A DNA stretch of 64,000 nt, taken from contig NZ_QFFY01000001.1 in the NCBI RefSeq assembly GCF_003131205.1, positions 1,116,001 to 1,180,000 of the forward strand. The letters run 5' to 3'. The first letter of the stretch is position 1. Each line of letters begins with the position of its first letter. Of this stretch, positions 8,902 through 17,427 are shown in pieces. Under the pieces are notes generated by a model, which saw only the letters and a list, made by a program, of their open reading frames with translations, had not been told where the DNA came from and did not search any database. Made by a program: the position numbers and the translations under genes. The DNA is from Occallatibacter savannae (GTDB lineage: Bacteria; Acidobacteriota; Terriglobia; Terriglobales; Acidobacteriaceae).

Positions 8902-9648
8902 TTAGTCCTCACGCTTGATCACCGCAAGTTCGAACCTGCGCCTCTCCACGAACCCCAACTTCCGATAGAGCGACACCGCCGGATTATCCGCGAACGCGTG
9001 GAGGAACGGCGTCGCACCTTCCGCAACAATGTCCCGCATCACCCGGCTCATCAGCGCACCTGCATAGCCGCGGCCCCGCGCATCGGGGTGCGTGCAAACA
9101 GCGCTCACTTCCACAAATCCCGGCACGCGCATCCGCTGCCCAGCCATTGCGAGCAGCCGTTCGCCCTCAAGCACGCCGTAGAAATTGCCCAGCTCGATCG
9201 TTCCATCGCGAAAAGGCCCCGGCTCCGTCAACGTGGCAAGCTCCACCATCGCCGCAACATCCTCTGCTCCAAGTCGGCGCATCACCACGTCACGGTTCAA
9301 TGCTTCAACCTCGATCGGTTCTCGACCGCGCCAGATCATCTGCGTCAACACTCCGCCTCGGAACAAACTCCAGCCCGAACCCGGCGCAGGCTGATCAGGG
9401 AAAAACAGCGCGAGCACTCCGCCTGGCCCTGCAAGCGGACGAAGCGCATCATAGCTCTCCGCCGATTGATCCGGCGCGCCGGCCAGCGGCCCTATCGCGG
9501 GCTCATAACGCCGCGCTTCGCCCTCGACCTGCGCATACTCACTATGCTCGGTTCGCAACGCATTCCAGATCGGATTATCGAGCAGTGCTTCTTCACCGCC
9601 ATCGGCATTCTCGGCCCTGCCTTCTTTGGCAATCTCGTGAGAGTGCAT
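8902..9648 (-). CDS. GNAT-family N-acetyltransferase (FR47-like)
   Basis: A 248-residue acetyltransferase. The C-terminal GNAT core shows VSAVCTHPDARGRGYAGALMSR near 185-205, where RGRGYA is the acetyl-CoA pyrophosphate loop, and PFLHAFADNPAVSLYRKLGFVE at the end, the usual motif B with Asn and Tyr. The N-terminal half (NPIWNALRTEHSEYA, then GGVLALFFPD) is typical of the FR47-like two-lobed subgroup. The substrate is unknown. ATG 9648 is preferred to a TTG at 9696, but neither has a clear ribosome-binding site. It is upstream of and probably co-transcribed with rsmA, and divergent from glgA. Confidence 0.8.
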   Translation of the reverse strand: MHSHEIAKEGRAENADGGEEALLDNPIWNALRTEHSEYAQVEGEARRYEPAIGPLAGAPDQSAESYDALRPLAGPGGVLALFFPDQPAPGSGWSLFRGGVLTQMIWRGREPIEVEALNRDVVMRRLGAEDVAAMVELATLTEPGPFRDGTIELGNFYGVLEGERLLAMAGQRMRVPGFVEVSAVCTHPDARGRGYAGALMSRVMRDIVAEGATPFLHAFADNPAVSLYRKLGFVERRRFELAVIKRED

Positions 9649-9783
9649 ACCGAAAGGATGCTGAATCGGAATCCTCTGACGCAAAGAATGCGTCAAAAGC
9701 TGTCGAGGGCCCAGTTGTTACACTTGGCGGTTGATCAGCTCGCGCGCGTGCGTCGCTGAAGATCGCCGGGCCAGGAGAAATAC

Positions 9784-11238
9784 ATGCAGATTGTCTTTGC
9801 CGCTTCTGAAGCCGCTCCATTCGCAAAAACCGGCGGGCTGGCTGACGTCGTGGACGCCCTCTCGCGGCAAATCGCAAACCTGGGCCATCAGGTCACCGTC
9901 TTCCTTCCTCTCTATGCTTCCGTCCGTCCGCTCCTCGACAAGGAATTCAATTACGCTGTCCGCTCCATCACCATCCCCTTCCCCCACGGCAATCGCTTCG
10001 CGGGAATCGTTGATGGCGGTTCGCGACAGAACGTCAGGTACTACTTCGTAGACTGCCCCGAGTTCTTTGACAGACAGGGCTTCTACGGCAACAACGGCGA
10101 CAGCTACACCGACAACGCCGAGCGCTTCGGCCTGTTCTCCCGCGCCGTGCTCGAAGCCACAAAAATCCTCGGCGTGCCCGACCTCTTCCACGTGCACGAC
10201 TGGCAGGCTGCCCTGCTCCCGACCCTCCTCCGCACGGTCTACAGCGCCGACCCGCTGCTCAAGAACGCCGCCTCCGTGCTCACCATTCACAACGCCGCCT
10301 ATCAGGGATGGTTCCCGCCTGCAACCGTAGAGCAGCTTCTCCTGCCCTGGGAGATCTTCACCTACGACAAGCTTGAGCAGTACAACACCTTCAACTTCCT
10401 GAAGGGCGGCATCGTCTACTCCGACCTCATCACTACCGTCAGCCCCAAGTACGCGCAAGAAATCCAGACCGCCGAGTACGGTAACGGCCTTGAAGGCGCT
10501 CTTCGTGAGCGCATCGCTGATCTCCGGGGCATCCTCAACGGCGTCGATTACACCGAGTGGGATCCCGCCACCGATGGCAACCTCGCCGCCCACTACAATC
10601 CACTCGACCTGAGCGGAAAACGGGATTGCCGCAAAGACCTACTGCATGCCTTCGGGCTTGACGTTTCTGCCGAAACTCCCGTCATCGGCATCTGCTCGCG
10701 CTTCGCCTCGCAGAAAGGCTTCGACCTCCTCGAGCAAATTGCCGGCCGCCTCGCCGAGCGCGATGTCGCTGTCGTCGCCCTTGGAACAGGAGAGCCCCAC
10801 TACGAGCGCTTCTTCCGCGACTTCGCCTTCGCCAATGCAGCTCGATTCTCTGTCCAGATCCGATACGACTACGCAATGGCGCACAAAATCGAAGCCGGAG
10901 CCGACATCTTCCTCATGCCGAGCCGCTTCGAACCGTGCGGCCTGAACCAGATCTACTCGATGAAGTACGGCACAATCCCTGTCGTCCATGCCACCGGCGG
11001 TCTGGACGACACCGTTGAAGAGTGGGATCCCGCACACGACACCGGCGTCGGTTTCAAATTTCCGGAATACAACGCGCAGTCTCTTCTCAACGCAATCGAC
11101 CGCGCGCTCTCTGCCTTCTACGACAAGCCGCAGTGGCGCAAATTGATGGAGAACGCCATGGCGAAAAACTTCAGCTGGGAGAGTCCCGCAGCGGAATACG
11201 TTGCAGCTTACGAGCAAGCCGCTCGCAAGCGCCTCTGA
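9784..11238 (+). CDS. glgA: Glycogen synthase GlgA (ADP-glucose type, GT5)
   Basis: A 484-residue GT-B glycosyltransferase that extends alpha-1,4-glucan chains from ADP-glucose. The N terminus MQIVFAASEAAPFAKTGGLA contains the KTGGLAD nucleotide-sugar loop. VHDWQAALLP near 138 is the conserved region in the first Rossmann domain. RFEPCGLNQIYSMKYGTIPV and TGGLDDTV near 380-405 form the donor-binding motif of the second domain. Length and ends are normal. No other glycogen genes are adjacent, so this copy is monocistronic or expressed apart from branching and debranching enzymes. Confidence 0.95.
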   Translation: MQIVFAASEAAPFAKTGGLADVVDALSRQIANLGHQVTVFLPLYASVRPLLDKEFNYAVRSITIPFPHGNRFAGIVDGGSRQNVRYYFVDCPEFFDRQGFYGNNGDSYTDNAERFGLFSRAVLEATKILGVPDLFHVHDWQAALLPTLLRTVYSADPLLKNAASVLTIHNAAYQGWFPPATVEQLLLPWEIFTYDKLEQYNTFNFLKGGIVYSDLITTVSPKYAQEIQTAEYGNGLEGALRERIADLRGILNGVDYTEWDPATDGNLAAHYNPLDLSGKRDCRKDLLHAFGLDVSAETPVIGICSRFASQKGFDLLEQIAGRLAERDVAVVALGTGEPHYERFFRDFAFANAARFSVQIRYDYAMAHKIEAGADIFLMPSRFEPCGLNQIYSMKYGTIPVVHATGGLDDTVEEWDPAHDTGVGFKFPEYNAQSLLNAIDRALSAFYDKPQWRKLMENAMAKNFSWESPAAEYVAAYEQAARKRL

Positions 11239-11258
11239 CAACTTCTTCCCCTTACAGG

Positions 11259-11290
11259 CAAAAACAAAAAGCCCCGACCGAAGTCAGGGC
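11259..11290 (-). terminator. Rho-independent terminator after the ferritin-like gene
   Basis: Read on the minus strand, a stem GCCCTGAC / GTCGGGGC around TTCG carries one mismatch and is followed by TTTTTGTTTTT. It lies 18 bases past the stop codon of the ferritin-like gene and also sits just after the glgA stop on the other strand, separating the two convergent genes. Confidence 0.8.
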
Positions 11291-11307
11291 CTCATTGCGT
11301 TTTCAGT

Positions 11308-11775
11308 TTAAGCTCCCTGCGGAAGCACCTTCGGTACATCGATGCCGAGAGCTGTCGCCAGATCGTGCTGATGCTCCTGCTCCTGCGAGATGATCTTGCG
11401 CAGTTGCTCGGCCAGCGCATAGTGCCCCAGTGCCTCAGCCTGGCGCACCCGTTCACGATAGTTCTTGATCGTCTCCGTCTCGTTGTCGAGATCGAACCGC
11501 AGCATGTCTTCCGGCTTTTCCGACAGCTTCACAGGCTTCGGCGTTGCAACCGGCATTCCGCCCAGGTAATCCACCTGGTCCGCGATGATGAGCGCATGCT
11601 GCAGCTCCTCGGAGGCGTGCTTCTTCAGTTCGCTCGCAATGCTCATCCACTCCGCGCCCTTCAGCACATTGCTGTAAACCGTGTACGCGATGATGGCCTG
11701 GTACTCGCGCGCAAGATCCTCGTTCAGCGCGTCGATAAGTTCCTGAACAGCTTTCTCATTGTTCTGATCTGGCAT
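11308..11775 (-). CDS. Ferritin-like domain protein (bacterioferritin/Dps-like)
   Basis: A 155-residue four-helix-bundle protein. The first helix (DLAREYQAIIAYTVYS) provides Glu for a di-iron site. ASEELQHALIIADQVDYLGG provides the paired EExxH-like ligands. SQEQEHQHDLATALG near the C terminus completes the metal site. Such proteins oxidise and bind Fe(II), protecting against hydrogen peroxide. ATG 11775 has the strong ribosome-binding site AAGGAG seven bases upstream, so the longer frame to 11820 is rejected. It is divergent from the multicopper oxidase gene, whose family can also oxidise Fe(II) or Cu(I). Confidence 0.85.
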   Translation of the reverse strand: MPDQNNEKAVQELIDALNEDLAREYQAIIAYTVYSNVLKGAEWMSIASELKKHASEELQHALIIADQVDYLGGMPVATPKPVKLSEKPEDMLRFDLDNETETIKNYRERVRQAEALGHYALAEQLRKIISQEQEHQHDLATALGIDVPKVLPQGA

Positions 11776-11941
11776 ATAACTCCTTGTCAAAAAATTGTCA
11801 CTCCATGCAGGGGTCTGCACACAGACATCTCGTCAGATGCCTTCAGGCAAAAGATTGTTGGTTCTTAATCTGCAGCTTCTACAAACCAACCCGTTCCAAA
11901 CCAGCATCGTATGTAGTTGCAGTTTGCCTCTGGGGGCCCTA

Positions 11942-14107
11942 ATGATTCGAAGCAAATCCCTCGCACTCGCCTTTGCGAGTGCTGCCTTGGTTCTCTGTTC
12001 CACTTTCACCAGTTCCGCCCAAACCTCTTTCAACCCTCCCAGCTTTTCCAGTTCTCACGGCGTACTCGATCTCCTCCTCATCGCTCGTCCGCAAACAATT
12101 CATCTCGGCGCATTCTCTCCGACTGCATATATCTACGAGGTCTGCCAGACCTCTCTAGCCGCCAACGATCAATGCCCTGCCGATTCGCGCACCGTCTCCA
12201 CGTACAGCGGAGTCGTGCTTCAGCTTCAGCCCGGCGACCACCTCCGCATGAGACTCGTCAACCATCTTCCGCCTGCACCGGCCGACGCTGAAAATGCCCA
12301 CGGTCCCGATGCGATGATGAACGAGATGCTCGCGGCTAATCCCACCAACATCCATACGCACGGTCTCATCGTCGAGCCGCGAAAGGCCGATGCGTCCGAC
12401 CCCACCTTTGGCGACTACGTGTACGTTGTCGGCTATCCCGCTGGAAAACTGCCGTCGATGATCCATCCCGACCTCACCGCAACCGACCAGCCCATTCAGT
12501 ACGACATTTACATTCCGCAGAATCACCCCGCCGGGATGTTCTTCTTCCATCCGCATGTCCACGGTCTCGGAGTCAATCAGATCTCCGAAGGATTGGAAGG
12601 AATCCTCGTCGTCGGTTCTGTGCAGGATGTCGCTTCGAAGACCGCTGACTTCACGCTCCCGCCCAAATTCTCCACGCGCTACATCCATTTGCGCGACATG
12701 CAGGTCTTGGCCAACGGTGACGCGCAAGATCAGGAAGATCCGGAGTTCTGCACCCCGTTGCCGGACAAGGACGATCTTCGCGAAGGCTATTGCGCGGGGA
12801 CCAATCTCGCAGAAAGCTCCGCCACCGCCGGAAAAGACTACACCGGCGGCAAATGGTTCTTCACCGTCAATGGCCTGGTCTACCCGACGCTCAACATCGA
12901 CCAGAAGAACGGCGAAGTCTGGCGTCTTCTCAATGGCTCCGCAACCCGCGCCTATGACCTCACCATCAAGAACGACAAGAACCACGCGCCCATCCTCTTC
13001 CAGGTAATCGCGCTTGATGGCGTAGCTCTCGCTCCTCCGGCCGGCACTGACGTGTCGAGCATGGATGTCGGCAACCGCTTCAAGCCGGTGCCCTGCCCCG
13101 GCCCGAAACAGGCTCACCGCACCTCAGAGCCGGTCTGCGCCACGCACATGGTGATGTTCCCTAGCTCCCGCGCCGACGTTTTCCTTGGCTCATTTCAGCC
13201 CGGGCACGTAACCTCCGCAACTCTCATCACCACCGACATGAGCACCGGGCCCGACGGCGACGATTGGCCCAGCGCTAAACTCGCTCACCTCGACTTCACC
13301 AGCCCCGGCACAAACGCTGACGCCACTCTCAACGTGAAGCCAACGGCTCAGTTCGCGCTCTCCGCGAAAGGTGCCCTCGGCGGAGCGGTGAAGGCCATGT
13401 ACCCCGGCATGACTCAACCCATTCCCATCGCGGACGCCAAACAAATTGCTACCGGCAAGCGTGCATCGCTTCCCGTTGCACTCGAGGCCGCAGCGGCGCA
13501 GCAAGTCCAGTCCCTCAGTTCAAAGCAAGTCCAGCAATTCGCACCGCGCCTTGCCGCGCAGCAGAAGCCGGTCGCATCCATCGCCTCGCCCAACTGTGCC
13601 GCGCTGCCCGCCGGTCATCATCGACGCATCTTCTTCGGAGTCCCCTCCAGCAATCCAGACGGCTTCGGCCTTGGATACGAAGAGGTCGACGCTCACGGAA
13701 ACTCAGTCGCCGGAACCTTCCAGGATGTCGCAGAGTTCGACCCCACAAACATCAACGTCTGTCTGCCGCTTGCTCCTGGAAACCAGACCGCGACCGAACT
13801 TTGGGAACTGGTCAACGTCGCGGCAGAGGCTCACAACTTCCACATTCATCAAACCAAGTTCCTGGTCCTCTCGAAAGGCGCTCCTGCCGGAGATGGCGGC
13901 GCGCTCATGGACAACGTCACTCTGCCCAGCGGCAGCGCAGGCTGCGACGGCTCAGTCCTGAAGTGGCGTGATGGAACGTGCAAGGTCAACTCCGAATTCG
14001 TTTCGATTCCCTTCTCCGAAATCGGCGACTTCGTCTACCACTGCCACATCGGCGAACACCAGGACGGCGGCATGATGGCCCACATCCGCGTCATCGCCAA
14101 CCACTAA
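11942..14107 (+). CDS. Exported multicopper oxidase
   Basis: A 721-residue protein with a signal peptide (MIRSKSLALAFASAALVL to about residue 26). All four copper motifs are present: IHTHG (His138, His140), HPHVHG (about 203-208), HNFHIH (His631, 634, 636) and YHCHIGEH (His700, Cys701, His702, His706), with downstream Met ligands at GGMMA. The type-1 Cys is intact, so it should oxidise a reducing substrate and reduce oxygen to water in the periplasm. It is longer than CueO or CotA; the extra length sits between the second and last cupredoxin regions. ATG 11942 is chosen because the signal peptide starts there. The substrate (Cu(I), Fe(II) or phenolics) is not determined. Confidence 0.85.
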   Translation: MIRSKSLALAFASAALVLCSTFTSSAQTSFNPPSFSSSHGVLDLLLIARPQTIHLGAFSPTAYIYEVCQTSLAANDQCPADSRTVSTYSGVVLQLQPGDHLRMRLVNHLPPAPADAENAHGPDAMMNEMLAANPTNIHTHGLIVEPRKADASDPTFGDYVYVVGYPAGKLPSMIHPDLTATDQPIQYDIYIPQNHPAGMFFFHPHVHGLGVNQISEGLEGILVVGSVQDVASKTADFTLPPKFSTRYIHLRDMQVLANGDAQDQEDPEFCTPLPDKDDLREGYCAGTNLAESSATAGKDYTGGKWFFTVNGLVYPTLNIDQKNGEVWRLLNGSATRAYDLTIKNDKNHAPILFQVIALDGVALAPPAGTDVSSMDVGNRFKPVPCPGPKQAHRTSEPVCATHMVMFPSSRADVFLGSFQPGHVTSATLITTDMSTGPDGDDWPSAKLAHLDFTSPGTNADATLNVKPTAQFALSAKGALGGAVKAMYPGMTQPIPIADAKQIATGKRASLPVALEAAAAQQVQSLSSKQVQQFAPRLAAQQKPVASIASPNCAALPAGHHRRIFFGVPSSNPDGFGLGYEEVDAHGNSVAGTFQDVAEFDPTNINVCLPLAPGNQTATELWELVNVAAEAHNFHIHQTKFLVLSKGAPAGDGGALMDNVTLPSGSAGCDGSVLKWRDGTCKVNSEFVSIPFSEIGDFVYHCHIGEHQDGGMMAHIRVIANH

Positions 14108-14134
14108 ACGCTGACACCTTCCCACAAACGCGAC

Positions 14135-14164
14135 AACGGCCTGGAACTCATGTTCCAGGCCGTT
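14135..14164 (+). terminator. Perfect hairpin after the multicopper oxidase gene
   Basis: AACGGCCTGGAAC and its exact complement are separated by TCAT, a 13-bp stem 27 bases after the stop codon. No U-run follows, so it may act as an mRNA 3'-end stabiliser or a weak terminator and not a standard intrinsic terminator. Confidence 0.5.
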
Positions 14165-14421
14165 GCGGTGATCTGTTGGGATTGGACTAAGGCGATCGCT
14201 ACCGCGATAACCCGAGGGCCCGGCAGCCTTTTCGAGCTGCTGGGACTTACATTGGGGCGAGGGGCGCGATGCCCTAGGCCTCAGTCACCTCACGTAGGGT
14301 ACAACTGCAACAATCTGTCATTAGCTGGATCAACCTCCTTTCCCGTGTAATTCACACCTTAAGGGGTAAGTAGAAGGTCGTCAAGCCCCGCGCAGCTACT
14401 TAGATCAGCATCTAAATTCCT
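14165..14421. other. Intergenic region before the ABC exporter
   Basis: Together with the preceding hairpin this makes a gap of about 314 bases. It holds a second imperfect stem (GGCAGC with GCTGCT around 14221-14242) and the string GCTGGATCAACCTCCTTTC at 14324-14342, which resembles the 3' end of 16S rRNA with one extra A. I see no open frame with a ribosome-binding site and no convincing promoter. Confidence 0.4.
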
Positions 14422-16245
14422 ATGGATTCGAAGGCAGTAGACCACAGGGGTGGGTTGAACATCCTGGAATTGCTGCGGCCCCACAGTCGGCAACTGTGGC
14501 TCGGCCTTCTCGCAATTGCCGGCGAAAGCATCGCCGGCCTGCTTGAGCCCTGGCCTCTCAAAATCGTCCTCGACGATCTGCTCCAGGGCAAAAGTCAGCA
14601 CGGCTGGCTCCACCACTTCATCACGGCCACCGCTGGCTCCGCCCCGCGCAATGTCCTCATCTTTGCCTGCGTCGCAGTGCTCGTCATCGCCGTCACCGAC
14701 GCACTCTGCACGTATGGTGAAAAATACCTGACCACCAACGTCGGCCAGTGGGTCGCCCACGATCTCCGTCGCACCATCTACACGCATGTGCAGCGCCTCT
14801 CGCTCGCCTACCACGACCAGCAGCCCACCGGCGATCTCATCAGCCGCGTCACGGTCGATATCGATTCGATCCAGTCCTTCATCGTCTCCGGACTCCTCAG
14901 CATCCTGGTCGACACCATGACCCTCATCGGCATGATCGTCGTCATGTTCTGGGTCAACTGGCAGTTCACGCTCATCGCATTAGCCGTCGTCCCGCCTCTC
15001 TTCTTCATCGTCAACACCTACACGCGTCGCGTGAAGAAAGCCTCCCGCGAGGTCCGAAAGAAAGAAGGCAAGATGGTCTCGGTCGTCTCCGAGGTCGTCT
15101 CCTCCATTCGCGTCGTCAAGGCCTTCTCGCGTGAAGACTTCGAAGTCCGCCGCTTTGAAGGCGAAAGCCTCGAAGCCGTTGAAGCCGCGCTGGCCGCTCG
15201 CTCCCTTAAGGCCCGCCTCGTTCCCATCGTCAACATCGTCACCGCCATCGGCACCTGCGCCGTACTCTGGTTCGGCGCACAGATGGCCATGTCAGGCCAC
15301 CTCGCTCCTGGATCGCTCGTCGTCTTCGTCTTCTACCTCGGCAAGATGTACAAGCCGATGCAGGACATCTCGAAAACCATCGACGCCTACTCGAAAGCCG
15401 CTACAGGGTTCGACCGCATTCAGGAAATCCTGCGCAGCGACGACGAAGTACACGACAAGCCCGGCGCACGCAAAGCTCCCCACTTCAAAGGCGAAGTCGA
15501 GTTCGAGCACGTCGCCTTTGCCTACAAAGAGGACGAGCCTGTCCTGCGCGACATCAACCTCCACGTCGAACCCGGAACCATGGTGGCTCTCGTCGGCCCA
15601 ACCGGCGCAGGCAAAACGACCATCATCAACCTCATCGCGCGCTTCTACGACCCGACTTCGGGCGTCATCAAGATCGACGGCACCGACATACGCCAGTTCA
15701 CGCAGAAGTCGCTCCGCAGCCAGATCAGCTTCGTCCTGCAGGACACAGTCCTCTTCAGCGGAACCATCTGGGACAACATCGCCTACGGCTGCCCCGACGC
15801 CTCACACTCTCAAATCGTCAAGGCAGCCGAGGCCGCGAATGCAATGGAGTTCATCGACAAGCTGCCGGAAAAATTCTCCACCGCCGTCGGCGAACGCGGT
15901 GTCACCCTATCCGGCGGTCAGCGCCAGCGCATCGCCATTGCGCGCGCCCTTGTCCGCAACACGCCCATCCTCATACTCGACGAGCCTACCTCCGGCCTCG
16001 ACGCCGCCTCAGAGCAGCTCGTTTGCGAAGCGCTCGACCGTCTTATGGAAGGCAAGACATCCATCGTCATCGCGCACCGCCTCACCACCATTCGCCGCGC
16101 CAATCAAATCTTCGTCGTCGAAAACGGCGTGGTTGCGGAACACGGATCGCACGACGAACTGCTGCAGCTCGACGACGGAATCTACAAAAAGCTGCATGAC
16201 CTTCAAGCCAACCTCGAAGACACCCCCGCACCGGCCACCGCGTAG
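14422..16245 (+). CDS. ABC transporter, fused permease and ATPase (MsbA/MDR-like exporter)
   Basis: A 607-residue half-transporter that should work as a homodimer in the cytoplasmic membrane. Six hydrophobic helices occupy about residues 20-320, with the usual TM-domain segment HQQPTGDLISRVTVD-like text near 132-145. The ATPase has Walker A GPTGAGKTT (about 392-400), signature LSGGQRQ (about 496-502), Walker B LILDEPTSGLD and the switch His in IVIAHRLTT. This is the lipid A/multidrug exporter layout, but the substrate is unknown. ATG 14422 has no clear ribosome-binding site. A second exporter of this class lies at 59273-61177. Confidence 0.9.
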   Translation: MDSKAVDHRGGLNILELLRPHSRQLWLGLLAIAGESIAGLLEPWPLKIVLDDLLQGKSQHGWLHHFITATAGSAPRNVLIFACVAVLVIAVTDALCTYGEKYLTTNVGQWVAHDLRRTIYTHVQRLSLAYHDQQPTGDLISRVTVDIDSIQSFIVSGLLSILVDTMTLIGMIVVMFWVNWQFTLIALAVVPPLFFIVNTYTRRVKKASREVRKKEGKMVSVVSEVVSSIRVVKAFSREDFEVRRFEGESLEAVEAALAARSLKARLVPIVNIVTAIGTCAVLWFGAQMAMSGHLAPGSLVVFVFYLGKMYKPMQDISKTIDAYSKAATGFDRIQEILRSDDEVHDKPGARKAPHFKGEVEFEHVAFAYKEDEPVLRDINLHVEPGTMVALVGPTGAGKTTIINLIARFYDPTSGVIKIDGTDIRQFTQKSLRSQISFVLQDTVLFSGTIWDNIAYGCPDASHSQIVKAAEAANAMEFIDKLPEKFSTAVGERGVTLSGGQRQRIAIARALVRNTPILILDEPTSGLDAASEQLVCEALDRLMEGKTSIVIAHRLTTIRRANQIFVVENGVVAEHGSHDELLQLDDGIYKKLHDLQANLEDTPAPATA

Positions 16246-16248
16246 CTG

Positions 16249-17277
16249 CTACAGTTCGGCGAGTTCCTTGATGCGGCTCTCGACAACCTCGACATACCTC
16301 TGCGTGTCTTCTTCCGGAAACTGCCCTGCGCGGAACGCGTCAACGAGTTGCTGATGGCTCAACTGCTTCAGCAGCGAGCCCATCCAGCGTGCATCAGCAA
16401 TCGGAATCTTCTTCCCAATCCACTCCAGGTCGCGCCGCATCTTGTACACCTTAACGTTCGCTGCTTCCAGCGGCATCGGCGCCGCAGGCGTGCCAAAGTC
16501 CACCTCGGCTTCCGTCTTGTGCGTAATGAACTTCGACTTGCGGAACGTATCCACGTCGCCCTTCGAACGGCTCTTGCTCCAGCTCAGCCCATTCGTACCG
16601 AACGTCGCGCCCACATCGCTCGTCAGAAATAAATCCCGGCCCGAGTCCCTGTCTTCGTAAACGGCGTTATTCTCATCCTTCAGGTCCCAGTTGTTCATCA
16701 CGGCCATCATCACCCGCAGTCCGTTGAACTCTTTGGTCCCGTTAAATGGATTGTCCTTCCAGCGCCAGGTCCCAATCTTCTTCCTTGCTTCAGGCTTTCT
16801 CTCGAAACGCGCATCCACCACGTTGCCATCCGGGGCCATATTCGCTCCCCGCGTTAGCTGCAGCCCATCCACCTTCGCCGATTCCAGCACATAGTCGTCG
16901 TTCACGAAGTAGCCCACCGCCCAAAGCAGCCTCGAAGCAGTCACCTCAGGCCGCGCCTCATCGCCCAGCTTTACGCGCCACTTGGTCCCGCTCGCGTCGC
17001 GCACGTTGAACTTCGGGTTCGTGCCGTGCATATCCTCCGACTCAAACTTGAATGGAGCCACCGGCCGCTTGTCCTTGCCGCCTTGTCCATTGAGCAGATC
17101 GAGCTCCGCAATCTTTCCCGGATCGTGCCAGAGAGCCGGATTGTGCAGCCGCTCGCGGTCCACAGACTTCGCTTGATCATGCTTGCCGCTTCCGATCTCC
17201 TGACCGACGATCGAAATACTCTGGGTCAGCAGGCCGGCGACAAGCGCCCACACCAGCACAATGCGGTTCCACTTCAT
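16249..17277 (-). CDS. Exported protein with protein-kinase-like motif spacing
   Basis: A 342-residue protein with a signal peptide (MKWNRIVLVWALVAGLLTQS, cleaved near residue 25). I recognise no named family with certainty. It carries a series of residues arranged as in kinase folds such as HipA, PI-kinases and Fam20: Lys103 in KWRVKLGDE (beta-3 Lys position), Glu111 in PEVTASRLLWA (helix C), Asp198 and Asn203/204 in NNWDLKDENNAVY (catalytic loop), and Asp221 in SDVGATFG (metal-binding DxG). The C-terminal helices (LLKQLSHQQLVDAF) follow. If real, it would phosphorylate a periplasmic or extracellular target. The kinase reading is inference; export is well supported. It ends three bases from the ABC exporter stop, convergently. 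Confidence 0.6.
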   Translation of the reverse strand: MKWNRIVLVWALVAGLLTQSISIVGQEIGSGKHDQAKSVDRERLHNPALWHDPGKIAELDLLNGQGGKDKRPVAPFKFESEDMHGTNPKFNVRDASGTKWRVKLGDEARPEVTASRLLWAVGYFVNDDYVLESAKVDGLQLTRGANMAPDGNVVDARFERKPEARKKIGTWRWKDNPFNGTKEFNGLRVMMAVMNNWDLKDENNAVYEDRDSGRDLFLTSDVGATFGTNGLSWSKSRSKGDVDTFRKSKFITHKTEAEVDFGTPAAPMPLEAANVKVYKMRRDLEWIGKKIPIADARWMGSLLKQLSHQQLVDAFRAGQFPEEDTQRYVEVVESRIKELAEL

Positions 17278-17427
17278 GCGTACACACTCCTTGCGGCTCG
17301 AGGCTTCTTCTACTTAGAAGCACGAAGTGACCGCCCGCGCTGCCCGTACATCCATTGATTCTCAGTTCGCATCTTCTTCATTACGTACCTGTTGCATGTT
17401 GTTGCAGCGTTCCCCAGGAGAGATCGA

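Noticed and set aside
14108..14421. Possible tRNA or other structured RNA in the gap
   Set aside because: I found no T-loop or anticodon-arm pattern; only simple hairpins and the 16S-tail-like string are present.
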